From Pirellulaceae bacterium (GTDB lineage: Bacteria > Planctomycetota > Planctomycetia > Pirellulales > Pirellulaceae), in the NCBI GenBank assembly GCA_020852965.1, contig JADYZV010000125.1:1-46511 (forward strand): a DNA stretch of 46,511 bases, in the 5' to 3' direction. Numbering within the stretch: position 1 is the first letter of the stretch; every line of letters starts with the position of its first letter. Below, in pieces: positions 34,555 through 43,308 of this stretch. The notes under the pieces are model-generated. The model was not told the origin of the DNA. It ran no database searches and saw only the letters and a list, made by a program, of their open reading frames with translations. The translations under genes were made by a program, and so were the position numbers.

Positions 34555-36585
34555 ATGACCCAACTGGATGACAAGATAAACCAGCACTTCGCAGGGCTGG
34601 TGGTACGTAAGGACCTTGTAAAATCGATCAAGGGCAACGCCATCGTTCCGTCCTATGTGCTCGAGTATTTACTCGGGCAGTATTGTGCGACGGCTGACGA
34701 GGATTCGATCAACAGCGGGATTGAGACCGTCAAGGAGATCTTGGCCAAGCATTATGTCCATCGCAACGAGGCCGGCCTAATCCGCTCGAATATCCGCGAG
34801 AAGGGGCGCTATAAGGTCATCGATAAAGTGAGCGTGGACCTCAACGAAAAGGACGACGTCTACGAGGCCACATTCTCCAACCTGGGAGTCAACAAGGTCA
34901 TTGTTGGTTCCGACACTGTAAAAAAGCATCCTAAGCTGCTGGTCAGTGGTGTATGGTGCATCGCCGACATCGAGTATGGGCACTCTGACGAGAAGAGTGT
35001 GCCCTGGATCTTGGATTCGCTTAAGCCAATCCAGCTTTCCCATTTTGATTACGACGCCTACGTTGCAGCTCGTGCGGAGTTCACAACAGACGAATGGATC
35101 GACACGCTGATTCAGAGCATCGGCTTTAACCCCGAAGTGCTTGGACGCAGAAGCAAGCTGCTGCAGTTGGTGCGGCTGATTCCCTATTGCGAGCGCAACT
35201 ATAATCTGATCGAGCTCGGGCCGAAGGGTACGGGGAAGTCCCACATATACTCAGAGTTCTCACCTCATGGCATGTTGATATCCGGCGGCGAAGTGACTGT
35301 TCCCAAACTGTTCGTCAATAATTCGACGGGCAAATTGGGTTTGGTTGGCTACTGGGACTGCGTCGCCTTTGATGAATTTGCAGGGAAGAAAAAGCGTGTC
35401 GACAAGGCCTTGGTCGACATCCTCAAGAACTACATGGCTAACAAGTCGTTTTCGCGGGGCGTTGAGTCGCTAGGCGCGGAAGCCTCGATGGTATTCATCG
35501 GCAACACGCAGAATACGGTGGCCTATATGTTGCGCCACTCCGATCTTTTTGACGAGCTGCCCGACGCGTATCATGACTCAGCCTTCCTCGACCGTGTCCA
35601 TTTCTTTATCCCGGGTTGGGAGGTAGACATTATTCGTAGCGAGCTGTTTACCGATGGCTTTGGCTTCGTCGTCGATTACCTGGCGGAGATTCTCAAAAGC
35701 CAGCGCAACCTCGATTTTTCGCGCTACTATGCTCCAGGCTATTCGATATCGGAAGACATTTCGACGCGGGATCGGGACGCCATCCATAAAACGTTTTCGG
35801 GATTGATGAAGATTCTCCATCCTCACCGAAAAGCGACCGACCAGGAGATCGAGGAGCTGTTGCAGTTTTCGATCGAGGGGCGAAAGCGGGTTAAAGATCA
35901 GCTCATGCGCATCGACGAAACGTTTACGCCTGTGCAGTTTACCTTTTCCAGCGCCGACGGCCGGCAGGTCAGCGTGCGGACGCTTGAAGAGCAGGAGTAT
36001 CCGAAGACCTACTATCGCGAGACTGCGGGCAATACGAATGTCGATGTTGAACCGGTGGAGGCGTCGCCAAGCCCAGCGAGCTCAGCCACGGATCCGCGAG
36101 AGCCTACCACCGGCCATGTCCAAATTGCAGAAAACCAGAAAGGGGTCAGTTTCGACAATTTATTCGGCCCCTATATTCGCGGGGCCAAGCGACTGGTGGT
36201 CACCGACCCCTACATTCGCATGTTCTTCCAGGCTAAGAACCTCATGGATTTCATGGAGACCGTTGCCAAGTTCATGGGCGACAGCAACTCGATCGAGGTT
36301 CACTTAGTCACCGTGAAAGACGAGTTCAAAGGCGACCAACAGGAAGATTTCTTTCAGCAGATTCAGAAGAACTGCATTCGAACGGGCATCAAGTTCACTT
36401 GGGAATACGACGAGTCCGGTATCCACGCGCGGCACATCGTCACCGACCACGGCTGGAAGATATCGCTCGATCGCGGCTTCGACGTATTTCAGCAGTACGA
36501 CATGAAAGACACATTTTCGCTTGCCAACCGTCTCCAGACTCACCGATCGTGCAAGCAGTTTGAAGTGACGTATATCAAGTTGTGA
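34555..36585 (+). CDS. brxL: BrxL, Lon-like AAA+ BREX protein
   Basis: A 676-aa AAA+ protein. Walker A GPKGTGKS is at residues 222-229, Walker B AFDEF with D273/E274, and the segment GMLISGGEVTVPKLFVN is family-typical. BrxL forms ring assemblies on DNA and is needed for exclusion in type 1 systems. Length is normal. Its stop overlaps the GTG start of the next small gene. Together with PglZ this fixes the type as BREX 1. Confidence 0.92.
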   Translation: MTQLDDKINQHFAGLVVRKDLVKSIKGNAIVPSYVLEYLLGQYCATADEDSINSGIETVKEILAKHYVHRNEAGLIRSNIREKGRYKVIDKVSVDLNEKDDVYEATFSNLGVNKVIVGSDTVKKHPKLLVSGVWCIADIEYGHSDEKSVPWILDSLKPIQLSHFDYDAYVAARAEFTTDEWIDTLIQSIGFNPEVLGRRSKLLQLVRLIPYCERNYNLIELGPKGTGKSHIYSEFSPHGMLISGGEVTVPKLFVNNSTGKLGLVGYWDCVAFDEFAGKKKRVDKALVDILKNYMANKSFSRGVESLGAEASMVFIGNTQNTVAYMLRHSDLFDELPDAYHDSAFLDRVHFFIPGWEVDIIRSELFTDGFGFVVDYLAEILKSQRNLDFSRYYAPGYSISEDISTRDRDAIHKTFSGLMKILHPHRKATDQEIEELLQFSIEGRKRVKDQLMRIDETFTPVQFTFSSADGRQVSVRTLEEQEYPKTYYRETAGNTNVDVEPVEASPSPASSATDPREPTTGHVQIAENQKGVSFDNLFGPYIRGAKRLVVTDPYIRMFFQAKNLMDFMETVAKFMGDSNSIEVHLVTVKDEFKGDQQEDFFQQIQKNCIRTGIKFTWEYDESGIHARHIVTDHGWKISLDRGFDVFQQYDMKDTFSLANRLQTHRSCKQFEVTYIKL

Positions 36586-36944
36586 CGGATCACCAGGAGA
36601 TCAGGAAGCCTTGTTACCTTCCAGCACGCGAAATTTCGCTAGTGGAAGTTGATTCCGATGTACCGTTTGAAATCGGCATCGCGCTCGATAACGCAACGTT
36701 AGAAGATGTCCTACGGCTGATCGCGTACCCGACCGCTCTCGACATTGGCGACAACAAGACACCGCTATCAGCGCGAACGACTCAGATGGTTGGAGGCCGT
36801 GTCCCCAGCCTGTACCACGGGACGCTCGAGGGGGATACGCACAAAATCTCCAGTGAACGCGTCGATGAATTGGCTTTCCCCACCGAAGGTGAATCTGTGC
36901 CGGTTAGGCGGTTCGCTCCGAATTCGCCAGTTACGGAAAGTTAG
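36582..36944 (+). CDS. Unknown 120-aa protein coupled to brxL
   Basis: A GTG start overlaps the brxL stop (GTGA), the usual sign of translational coupling. The protein is acidic with no recognised domain, signal peptide or membrane segment; the middle reads LDIGDNKTPLSARTTQMVGG. I do not recognise it. The overlap is the main reason to keep it; it could be a BREX accessory protein or a chance frame. Confidence 0.45.
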   Translation: MTDHQEIRKPCYLPAREISLVEVDSDVPFEIGIALDNATLEDVLRLIAYPTALDIGDNKTPLSARTTQMVGGRVPSLYHGTLEGDTHKISSERVDELAFPTEGESVPVRRFAPNSPVTES

Positions 36945-36998
36945 GGATAGGGTTCGCTCAAAGATCCGCCTCCCCCTATCTTGAATTGACGAGACCGT

Positions 36999-37017
36999 GG
37001 GTATACCCTATCGTCCC
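36999..37017 (+). promoter_or_regulatory. Shared 19-nt motif, copy 1 (possible promoter)
   Basis: GGGTATACCCTATCGTCCC occurs 61 nt before the ATG at 37079 and matches 38091-38109 at 16 of 19 positions. It contains a TATA core like a -10 box; a weak TTGAAT lies about 15 nt upstream of that core. It could be a promoter or an operator shared by the two units. Confidence 0.35.
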
Positions 37018-37078
37018 ATGCTAGAAAGTTTCGGCTTGCGGCAAAATGGACTTTGCACAACAAAAGGAGCTTCAAATC

Positions 37079-37381
37079 ATGAGCAATAAAATGTTCTTCA
37101 TCCCCTGTGAGATCGAGCGGGGTGGATTCACTAGCGAGCGCACCTTTGAGATATCGGTAGACAGCGGTAAGTTGATTGGAACGGCAGATGTGGAGTACCT
37201 GCGGACAGAGGGGCGACAACATTTGGACGAAGACACACCAAGCTATGGCGAGAAGATCCGTGGTTTTGTTGCTTGCCGCAAGATTCGTGAAGAAGATGAT
37301 GAAGTATTAGTTGAGGTCCCTAGCAGCGATATGATTCATGTCGCAACCAAGGATCTTCTTGACTTTGCCGATTGCCACTAA
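37079..37381 (+). CDS. Unknown 100-aa protein
   Basis: MSNKMFFIPCEIERGGFTSE begins at an ATG with AAAGGAG 9 nt upstream, the best ribosome-binding site in this part of the window, so this start is preferred to the one at 37046. The chain is acidic and beta-rich in appearance with no recognised family. It precedes the dcd remnant by about 30 nt and may have formed a unit with it. Confidence 0.6.
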   Translation: MSNKMFFIPCEIERGGFTSERTFEISVDSGKLIGTADVEYLRTEGRQHLDEDTPSYGEKIRGFVACRKIREEDDEVLVEVPSSDMIHVATKDLLDFADCH

Positions 37382-37412
37382 ACTCACTACTGGTTTCTAA
37401 ATGGTGTAAACC

Positions 37413-38043
37413 ATGTAGTTGTCCGATGTGGATCTTCGAGAAGCGATTGATTCAGGCAAGCTTGTTTTTGAGCCGAGCCCAGAAGGCATCGACGCCACTT
37501 CGATTGATCTACACTTGGATAGGATTGAAGAAGCCAAGATATGGAATATTGCGAAGTACTCTGAGGACGAGCAATCCGCAGGACGTCAGCGACCCGAATT
37601 GCGCATCGGGCAATATAATTTGGCGAAATTCTCGTCTCGCTATCTCACCGAGGCACCGCAGTACAATGAGTACTCTGCTGAGCTTGTGCAGCGGAGAATG
37701 AACCAAGTAATCGTGCGAACAGGAGGCTTTCTACTCTGGCAAACAAAAAGAGAGAGTCGGAACGCCGACAGATGGAGCTGAATTGATCTGTTTTGTTGAT
37801 GGCAAAAGCACTAGAGCTCGCGCCGGAATCGTCGTCCACCTCACGGCTCCAACAATTCACTCTTCATGGGCCGGTAAAATCGTTCTTGAGATCGCGAACC
37901 TTGGACCATTCGACATTGTTCTGCAAGAAGACGACGTCATCGCGCAGTTGACTGTCGCCCGAATTACAAGTCCGCCACAACGAACAATGTCCCAAACTTC
38001 TCAAACTTTCCAGCAGGGATCTGTAGGCGGTTTAAAGACTTAG
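37413..38043 (+). pseudogene. dcd: Broken dCTP deaminase / dUTPase-family gene
   Basis: Two frames together give a Dcd-like protein of about 207 aa: DLREAIDSGKLVFEPSPEG at the N-terminus, and after a frame change GKSTRARAGIVVHL and GKIVLEIANLGPFDIVL with the catalytic-glutamate region, then DDVIAQLTVARI. Two lesions are visible. The codon after the likely original ATG (37413) is TAG, before LSDVDLREAI. An extra A in the run 37745-37749 shifts the frame; removing one A restores QTKERVGTPTDGAEL. A TTG at 37419 could bypass the first lesion but not the second. Dcd-type enzymes deplete dCTP and some act in phage defence. Confidence 0.8.
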
Positions 38044-38579
38044 TTCGCGCAGGCCGGTCTTTCATCCTCACGACTATGATAGTGACTTGCGGGTATAATC
38101 TACCGTCCCGGCCATCAACCGTAGATCGAAAGCTAGGACAGTGATCCTGCAGTCTATAACGCTCACTTCAACGGCGACGTCAGCAGAGCCCCATCGTTCA
38201 AGAGCGCTTGCGCACGAACGGGAAACTGACGTACCGTACCAAGTGGCGGGCGAACAGGTAACTGAAAGGGATGGCAAGTCGCAATAATAATATTGTTAAA
38301 GGGGCTTCGCGCTGCACAGGAACGGCTGCGTACCGTTTGGCCCTCGGTGGAGCGGAACGAATTTCAAAGCTACGACAAGTCGCAGCACTCCACAGAGCTT
38401 CTGCGCAGCCCAGAAAACCTGCTTACCGTTTGATATTTACTGTGACGTAGCGGACGCTAAGGCTGCGGCGAGCCGCAGGACTTCATAATTGCTGTTACAC
38501 CCAGTGACCTGAGGTGTCACGGCAATGCATAATAATAGAAGCTTGTCGAAACCCTTATCTGCCACCTAGGAGCACCACA
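38044..38579. other. Non-coding stretch before the vWA gene
   Basis: No convincing gene. It contains the second copy of the 19-nt motif (38091-38109) and a short perfect hairpin, CTGCGGC/GCCGCAG at 38463-38478 with a 2-nt loop. The small minus-strand frame at 38074-38277 shows no family resemblance. Confidence 0.5.
38091..38109 (+). promoter_or_regulatory. Shared 19-nt motif, copy 2 (possible promoter)
   Basis: GGGTATAATCTACCGTCCC, 16 of 19 identical to 36999-37017, includes a perfect TATAAT. No clear -35 box is seen. The next gene starts nearly 500 nt downstream, so if it is a promoter it may drive a leader or an unrecognised small RNA. Confidence 0.35.
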
Positions 38580-39212
38580 ATGAAACTTGACCTGACTGAT
38601 ATTACGCTGGTTGTCGATCGCAGCGGTTCGATGCAGGACATTCGTTCGGACGCGGAAGGAGGTGTCAATGCGTTCATCGAAAACCAAGCTAAAGAGCCGG
38701 GCGAAGCGCTGCTGACGCTGGTCCAGTTCGATACCGACTACGAGTTCCTGCACAAGGGTGTTCCGATCGGCGACGTGCCCAAATATGAGCTCGTCCCGCG
38801 CGGCGCGACGGCCTTGCTGGACGCCGTGGGACGCGCAATCAATGAAACCGGCGAGCGTTTGAGCAAGATGAACGAGGCGGATCGACCAGGCTTGGTAGTC
38901 TTCGTGGTGATGACGGATGGACTGGAGAATTCGAGCCAAGAATTCTCAAAGCCGCGCATCAAAGAAATGATCCAGCACCAACAAAACGTGTTCGGTTGGC
39001 AGTTTACGTTCCTGGGAGCCGATCAGGATGCGTTTGCCGAAGCCAGCGCCATGGGGATGGACGCCGCTGGTGCCGCTAACTTTTCGAAGCATAAAATTGC
39101 TGCTGCTTATGGCCACACCGGCGCAAAAGTGGCCAGGATGCGAAAGCAACGCAGTCAGGGTGAAACCGTCGTCAATGAGTTTACGCCCGAAGAGCGCCAA
39201 GACATGAATTGA
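38580..39212 (+). CDS. von Willebrand factor A domain protein
   Basis: A 210-aa protein that is essentially one vWA domain. The metal-binding MIDAS motif DRSGSM is at residues 13-18, with T78 (GATALLDA) and MTDGLENS at 111-118 as the other MIDAS positions. Such stand-alone vWA proteins act as metal-dependent interaction modules. The ATG at 38580 has AGGAGC about 7 nt upstream and removes an unrelated N-terminal extension. No signal peptide. It may belong to the defence island, but its partner is not apparent. Confidence 0.85.
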   Translation: MKLDLTDITLVVDRSGSMQDIRSDAEGGVNAFIENQAKEPGEALLTLVQFDTDYEFLHKGVPIGDVPKYELVPRGATALLDAVGRAINETGERLSKMNEADRPGLVVFVVMTDGLENSSQEFSKPRIKEMIQHQQNVFGWQFTFLGADQDAFAEASAMGMDAAGAANFSKHKIAAAYGHTGAKVARMRKQRSQGETVVNEFTPEERQDMN

Positions 39213-39426
39213 CAAGCCTCCATTGTCAGAAGTAAGGAGTCAGTATGACGTGGAAACGCGGCACAATAGTCAATTGCTTCGGTCTGCCGTAACTCGTGGT
39301 ACTCGTTACGAGCCTACAACCAAGCACTCGGAGTATTCTTGGCTGCGACTTATGCACAAACCGAAATCCCAGTTGCGTTTCGCCCAACATTGCTCGCGAA
39401 CGGGCCTATCTCCTCGTCGTGCCTTC

Positions 39427-40272
39427 CTAGTCAAAGAACAAGTTTTGCAGGGATGCCTTCATCGTATTGCGGTGAATCGACAGAACTTTTTCGATCGATC
39501 CATCGGCTTCACGCTGATAGCCGCCGGCTAGGTTCCAAGCAACTGGAATCTGATATTTACGCATTTGAGTGAAAACAAACTGATCCCGCTCCAGTAATTC
39601 ACTGTCGTTCAACAAACCGCCCAACGGGTCATCGCGGTGAGCGTCCGCGCCAGCCTGATAGAGTATCACTGAGACGTCGTGATCCAGCAGATTCTGAATG
39701 GAGTCCTCAAGCCAGTCAAAGTAGTCAGAAACGGATTTGATCCAAAGCATGCCGGAGGAGTAATGATGAATTTGCTGGCTCAGCCCAAGCCGTTCAATAA
39801 TCTGCTCGGAACCATCGCCGGCATGCCAGTCGCAGTCAAGGATGCCAACGCTTTCGACTCCCGGTAAGTCGAGAACTTTGCGCGCTGCGACGATCAAGCC
39901 ATTAAACGTGCAATATCCATGATTGCTGTCGTAGCTTGCGTGGTGAAAGCCGCTCGAAGGCGAACAAGTGGTCGTTCCGTTCGTTACTGCGTGTATGGCA
40001 GCGGCTACCATCGAGCCCACGGTCCAGCGGGTAGACTCAGCTACGGCCAAGTCGTAGTTGTGGTGTCCATTGGCGATGTTCCCAGCAAAGATGTCACGAA
40101 CGTAGTCTGCGCAATGCGCCAGTTCCAGGTCCACGTTGCTGGCTGGCTCAAAACCGACGACTTCGATCAACTGGTGCGCCAGCCAATCGGCCACGACCGA
40201 CGACGGTTTTTCACCCGACGGCGAAAAGCTGCCGCTCGGGGCGGACATTCGATGATCGAAAAAGGTCTTCAT
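39427..40272 (-). CDS. Histone-deacetylase-family metal hydrolase
   Basis: A 281-aa protein of the HDAC / acetoin-utilisation / acetylpolyamine amidohydrolase family. The conserved HH pair is at residues 110-111, GYCTFNGL at 119-126, metal ligands D148 and H150 in LDCDWHAGDG, D210 in YQAGADAHRDDPLGG, and a C-terminal LAGGYQ. These enzymes remove acyl groups from lysine or polyamines using zinc. I chose the ATG at 40272 (MKTFFDHRM), a family-like start; a TTG at 40356 would add 28 unrelated residues. It is the last of three minus-strand genes. Confidence 0.85.
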   Translation of the reverse strand: MKTFFDHRMSAPSGSFSPSGEKPSSVVADWLAHQLIEVVGFEPASNVDLELAHCADYVRDIFAGNIANGHHNYDLAVAESTRWTVGSMVAAAIHAVTNGTTTCSPSSGFHHASYDSNHGYCTFNGLIVAARKVLDLPGVESVGILDCDWHAGDGSEQIIERLGLSQQIHHYSSGMLWIKSVSDYFDWLEDSIQNLLDHDVSVILYQAGADAHRDDPLGGLLNDSELLERDQFVFTQMRKYQIPVAWNLAGGYQREADGSIEKVLSIHRNTMKASLQNLFFD

Positions 40273-40438
40273 CCTCGTTGGCAATTTGTTGATCCAGGGT
40301 GCGAGACGAGAGTCAATATTAAAGGCTGACGGATTCTGGCGTTCGCTGTGGGGCAATGTGCGCGATTGTGGTGTTGGCTGCGGGTATTGAATTACCGAGT
40401 GCTAGCGCACGGTCGCTCAGTTCTGGACTGTGGCAAAA

Positions 40439-40873
40439 TCAAAAGTCATCGTGAGGTCGGGCGTGTTCGGTCCACGCAATATTTTGCAACGCTTCAAGAA
40501 CATGGGCGTCGATCGGGAAGGCAAAATCGTCTTGATACCAACATACATTGATGCTTGAGCCAAACTCGCCAAAGGATCGGCTGAAAAAATAGGCTTCGCA
40601 TGCAATTCCCGGTAGCTCCACCCATGGACGTTTAACGACCTTTAGATCGTGCGATACCGGACGTTCAGTCGGAGTTATTAAATACGGCTTCCAACCGGAC
40701 TGCTTCTCAACACGCTTCACGAATCGCTGGATTAAGCCAGCGTTCATGTCGCCGTTAGGATGTCCCTCAAGCATCCCACCGTACGTGGATGATTGGTTGA
40801 GGCTCACGAGACTGATCTCCGTGCCACATGCTAACCTGAGCCTTCCAGACGATTGCGAGTTCTTCTTCGACAT
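40439..40873 (-). CDS. Unknown 144-aa protein
   Basis: Starts MSKKNSQSSGRLRLACGTE with GGGGAG about 9 nt upstream of the ATG. The start is preferred over the GTG at 40933 because of this site and because it leaves a 47-nt gap to the metallophosphatase gene. The family is not recognised; the protein is soluble and mixed in composition, with an acidic C-terminus. It probably shares a transcript with the flanking minus-strand genes. Confidence 0.6.
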   Translation of the reverse strand: MSKKNSQSSGRLRLACGTEISLVSLNQSSTYGGMLEGHPNGDMNAGLIQRFVKRVEKQSGWKPYLITPTERPVSHDLKVVKRPWVELPGIACEAYFFSRSFGEFGSSINVCWYQDDFAFPIDAHVLEALQNIAWTEHARPHDDF

Positions 40874-40920
40874 AATAGGAGCTCCCCTAAAAGGACCCTC
40901 GCAACGAAAAGACTCATGAA

Positions 40921-41901
40921 TTAGTTCGTCCACACGAACTTATTGTCGTCGATCTCCGACTCGCCATCCCAACGATAGGCGCACAAGAAACCGTGCTTGG
41001 CGACGCTGTAGTCAAGGCAAGCAACATTGGGAGCCAGACGCTGAGGTTGATCTGCCTTGAGCCAATAGTGGCCGACAAATACAGGAGGCTGCTGTGGCGC
41101 ATAGGCGGTGATGCCGTCGAGGGCGCCAGCGGGAATCGCAATTGGGCAGTCGATCGGATCGGATTGCAATGCGTAGGACTGATAAGTCCTATCAGCCTCC
41201 GGACGCTCGAACCACCGGGCGCGGACGGCAGTTCGCTCGTGGCCTTCCTTATCTTTGAAAGAGTGCCCTTCAGGGAGCTTGATCTCCTTGCCCTTAAGCA
41301 CTATTTCGACTGCTTTGAACAGGTCGGAATGTTTGCTACTTGCCCGACCGAGAAATTGATCCGTCACTCCACTGCAGGATTGGTGCTCCATCTGAATTTT
41401 CTGAATTTGCTCATCATCCCAACAGGCGTGAACGGCGCGACAGGTCGAGCCTTGCGTATTCGAAATCTCAAGCCACATGGGCAGTTTGCGAAACCATGCA
41501 AGGGCGTCAGCCAGTTGAAAGTCTTTTAACTGCGCAAGTGTAGCCGTATGTTGGCGGATGTTTTTCACTGAGCGAGGTCGTAACGTAACATTGGCTTGTG
41601 GTGTCCCTTTGGATGTGGCGTCGCACGGTGTGTGGAATGCCAGTGCATTGAATTCATGATTGCCCATGACGGCTTGGGCGGTACCTGCACACAACATGGC
41701 TCGCACGGTATCGAGCACTTCGAGAATTTTCGGACCACGATCGATGAAATCGCCCAGGAAGATGACTTGTCGCTCACTCTGGGAGAACCCGTCGCTGCTG
41801 CTACCGTGATAGCCAAGCTTGCGCAACAGGGCATGCAGCTCGTCCGCGTGGCCGTGAATATCGCCAATGAGGTCGTATCCCGCAAATTGTTTCAAGTACA
41901 T
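40921..41901 (-). CDS. Calcineurin-like metallophosphatase
   Basis: A 326-aa protein with all PPP-type signature motifs: GDIHGHADE at residues 13-21, GDFIDRG at 50-56 and GNHEFNA at 80-86, followed by C-terminal histidines (GHYW region). It removes phosphate from proteins or small substrates using two metal ions. The layout resembles the PrpA/PrpE and diadenosine tetraphosphatase-like group. Cytoplasmic, no signal peptide. It is first in a minus-strand group of three. Confidence 0.88.
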   Translation of the reverse strand: MYLKQFAGYDLIGDIHGHADELHALLRKLGYHGSSSDGFSQSERQVIFLGDFIDRGPKILEVLDTVRAMLCAGTAQAVMGNHEFNALAFHTPCDATSKGTPQANVTLRPRSVKNIRQHTATLAQLKDFQLADALAWFRKLPMWLEISNTQGSTCRAVHACWDDEQIQKIQMEHQSCSGVTDQFLGRASSKHSDLFKAVEIVLKGKEIKLPEGHSFKDKEGHERTAVRARWFERPEADRTYQSYALQSDPIDCPIAIPAGALDGITAYAPQQPPVFVGHYWLKADQPQRLAPNVACLDYSVAKHGFLCAYRWDGESEIDDNKFVWTN

Positions 41902-42170
41902 CTACCCTTCAAAGCGATCCAATTGACTCGTATTTCCCACATCCACGTTAGCCTGGCAGCCGCAAACATCCCGATTGAGCTGGTGGACATTCGCTCCTAA
42001 CGCATTCAATATGGCACCGTTTGAGCTAACAGCAGGCGCCATAATCCATGAAAAACCAATGGAAACATTGGCTGCTTGCGTGACCAAAGGTGTCACGCTC
42101 GTAGCCTAAATTAGAATAGTGTCGCAAGGTTAAGTCGAAGCTTCGAGCATTATTGAGGAGTAGAAGTCAA

Positions 42171-42371
42171 ATGCACAATACGGTCGAAATCAAGAATCGC
42201 CGTATCGAGCAGTTCAGGCAACTGCTCGCGAAAATGCACGACCGTGCCCACAACGAGGATGTACGTCAGCGAGTTACGCTTCCACAAATCCTCTCGAACG
42301 GAAAATGTCTGCTAGCAACTCTCTGGAGTGACTCCGAGCAACTGCGCTTGTTGCTCAATCCAATCGAATAG
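42171..42371 (+). CDS. Small unknown protein, possibly truncated
   Basis: A 66-aa frame beginning MHNTVEIKNRRIEQF with GAGGAG about 10 nt before the ATG. The first half looks like a genuine amphipathic helix; the last 20 residues overlap the 3' end of the minus-strand gene at 42312. It may be the surviving start of a longer gene. Confidence 0.35.
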   Translation: MHNTVEIKNRRIEQFRQLLAKMHDRAHNEDVRQRVTLPQILSNGKCLLATLWSDSEQLRLLLNPIE

Positions 42372-42659
42372 TTCTTGATTCTGCTCAGGGTAAACATTGG
42401 GCGCGCTTGGATGGTACTCATCTAGAGAGCTGATCGGGCACTCGCAAATGGCTTCAAGCGGATTCGCTGTTCCGTAAGGTTCTCCCGTGTCCCAATGAAA
42501 CTCAGCGAACAGGTAACGCAGCGTGAACTTTCGCCTGATCCCGACGAACCCATGATCCGACTCTCGGTAAACGCCAAGATTCAAGTTTCGCGAGTAGATG
42601 CGGTACAGCCAACCATGCTGACATTGTTCCATTGGAATACGATCAGGATGATCACGCAT
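42312..42659 (-). CDS. Unknown 115-aa protein
   Basis: The internal part (GFVGIRRKFTLRYLFAEFHW followed by DTGEPYGTANPLE) reads like a compact conserved domain and not a shadow frame, because it is rich in aromatic residues in regular strands. The ATG at 42659 is used; a TTG at 42689 would add 10 residues. I do not know the family or function. It converges with the small gene at 42171. Confidence 0.55.
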   Translation of the reverse strand: MRDHPDRIPMEQCQHGWLYRIYSRNLNLGVYRESDHGFVGIRRKFTLRYLFAEFHWDTGEPYGTANPLEAICECPISSLDEYHPSAPNVYPEQNQELFDWIEQQAQLLGVTPESC

Positions 42660-42816
42660 AGTTCGGTGGCTCGTCGAATTCCAATTCAAAGAGGAGGGGT
42701 GAAACGTGTTGCTCTGGCTTAAAGTAGATTTAGTTGGCAGGCCACTCGCTCTATATTTACTACAATACTCGAAACCAACGATCTGATTGATATTTAAACT
42801 CTTGGATTTGAACCCA

Positions 42817-43143
42817 ATGAGCAGTAGTGAAAGCGGTCATCCAAAACTGACAAGAGCAATTGTGGTGGAAATGTCGAGCGAGGCGATTGCGCAAAGGATA
42901 CGCGAGACAGCAAAACTCCATGAACTCGACCTATCGCTGTCTCGAGCCAAGCGTATCCATATTCCAGACAGACTCCCCATGATTCGGCTAGCGAAAATCT
43001 GCCTGCTTTCGCTGATCGGAAACCTACGCATGGCAAACAGCCTTAGTTCGACAGTTAGCTGGTTCTGCACAGAACGGACAGTGCTCTCGCTGGCGGTAAT
43101 CATCCACGTGGAAGCTTTGGCTCACACAGCCGCGCGCTTTTGA
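42817..43143 (+). CDS. Weakly supported small frame
   Basis: A 108-aa frame. The first 50 residues (MSSSESGHPKLTRAIVVEMS...) look protein-like; the second half looks like out-of-frame sequence, so this may be a gene with a frameshift near 42975. No family resemblance or ribosome-binding site was found. Confidence 0.25.
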   Translation: MSSSESGHPKLTRAIVVEMSSEAIAQRIRETAKLHELDLSLSRAKRIHIPDRLPMIRLAKICLLSLIGNLRMANSLSSTVSWFCTERTVLSLAVIIHVEALAHTAARF

Positions 43144-43308
43144 AGGTATTTGCGTTCAAAGTCGTCGGATCCCGGACCTGTCGAAAGTACCCCCTGTGAA
43201 TTAAACCTGTGGAGCGCGGACCGTTATTCAACCTGCAAAATTTGGCTTTTATTGTTAGAGTGTTGGTCGGACGCAGTTTCAATGAGCCTCCCCCCGAGAA
43301 TTTACGTC

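Noticed and set aside
37740-37790. Programmed frameshift in the dcd gene
   Set aside because: The needed shift is +1, the A-run does not form a known +1 site, and an additional TAG after the original ATG points to decay.
39223-39531. 102-aa plus-strand frame after the vWA gene
   Set aside because: It overlaps the conserved C-terminus of the HDAC-family gene on the other strand and has a composition unlike a folded protein.
41902-42096. 64-aa minus-strand frame ending at the metallophosphatase start
   Set aside because: The stop directly abuts the next ATG, which hints at coupling, but there is no ribosome-binding site or protein-like pattern, so it is left out of the annotation.
43150-43308. 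N-terminal extension of the exported helical-repeat protein
   Set aside because: The extra residues lack a signal-peptide pattern and would bury the real hydrophobic segment about 60 residues into the protein.
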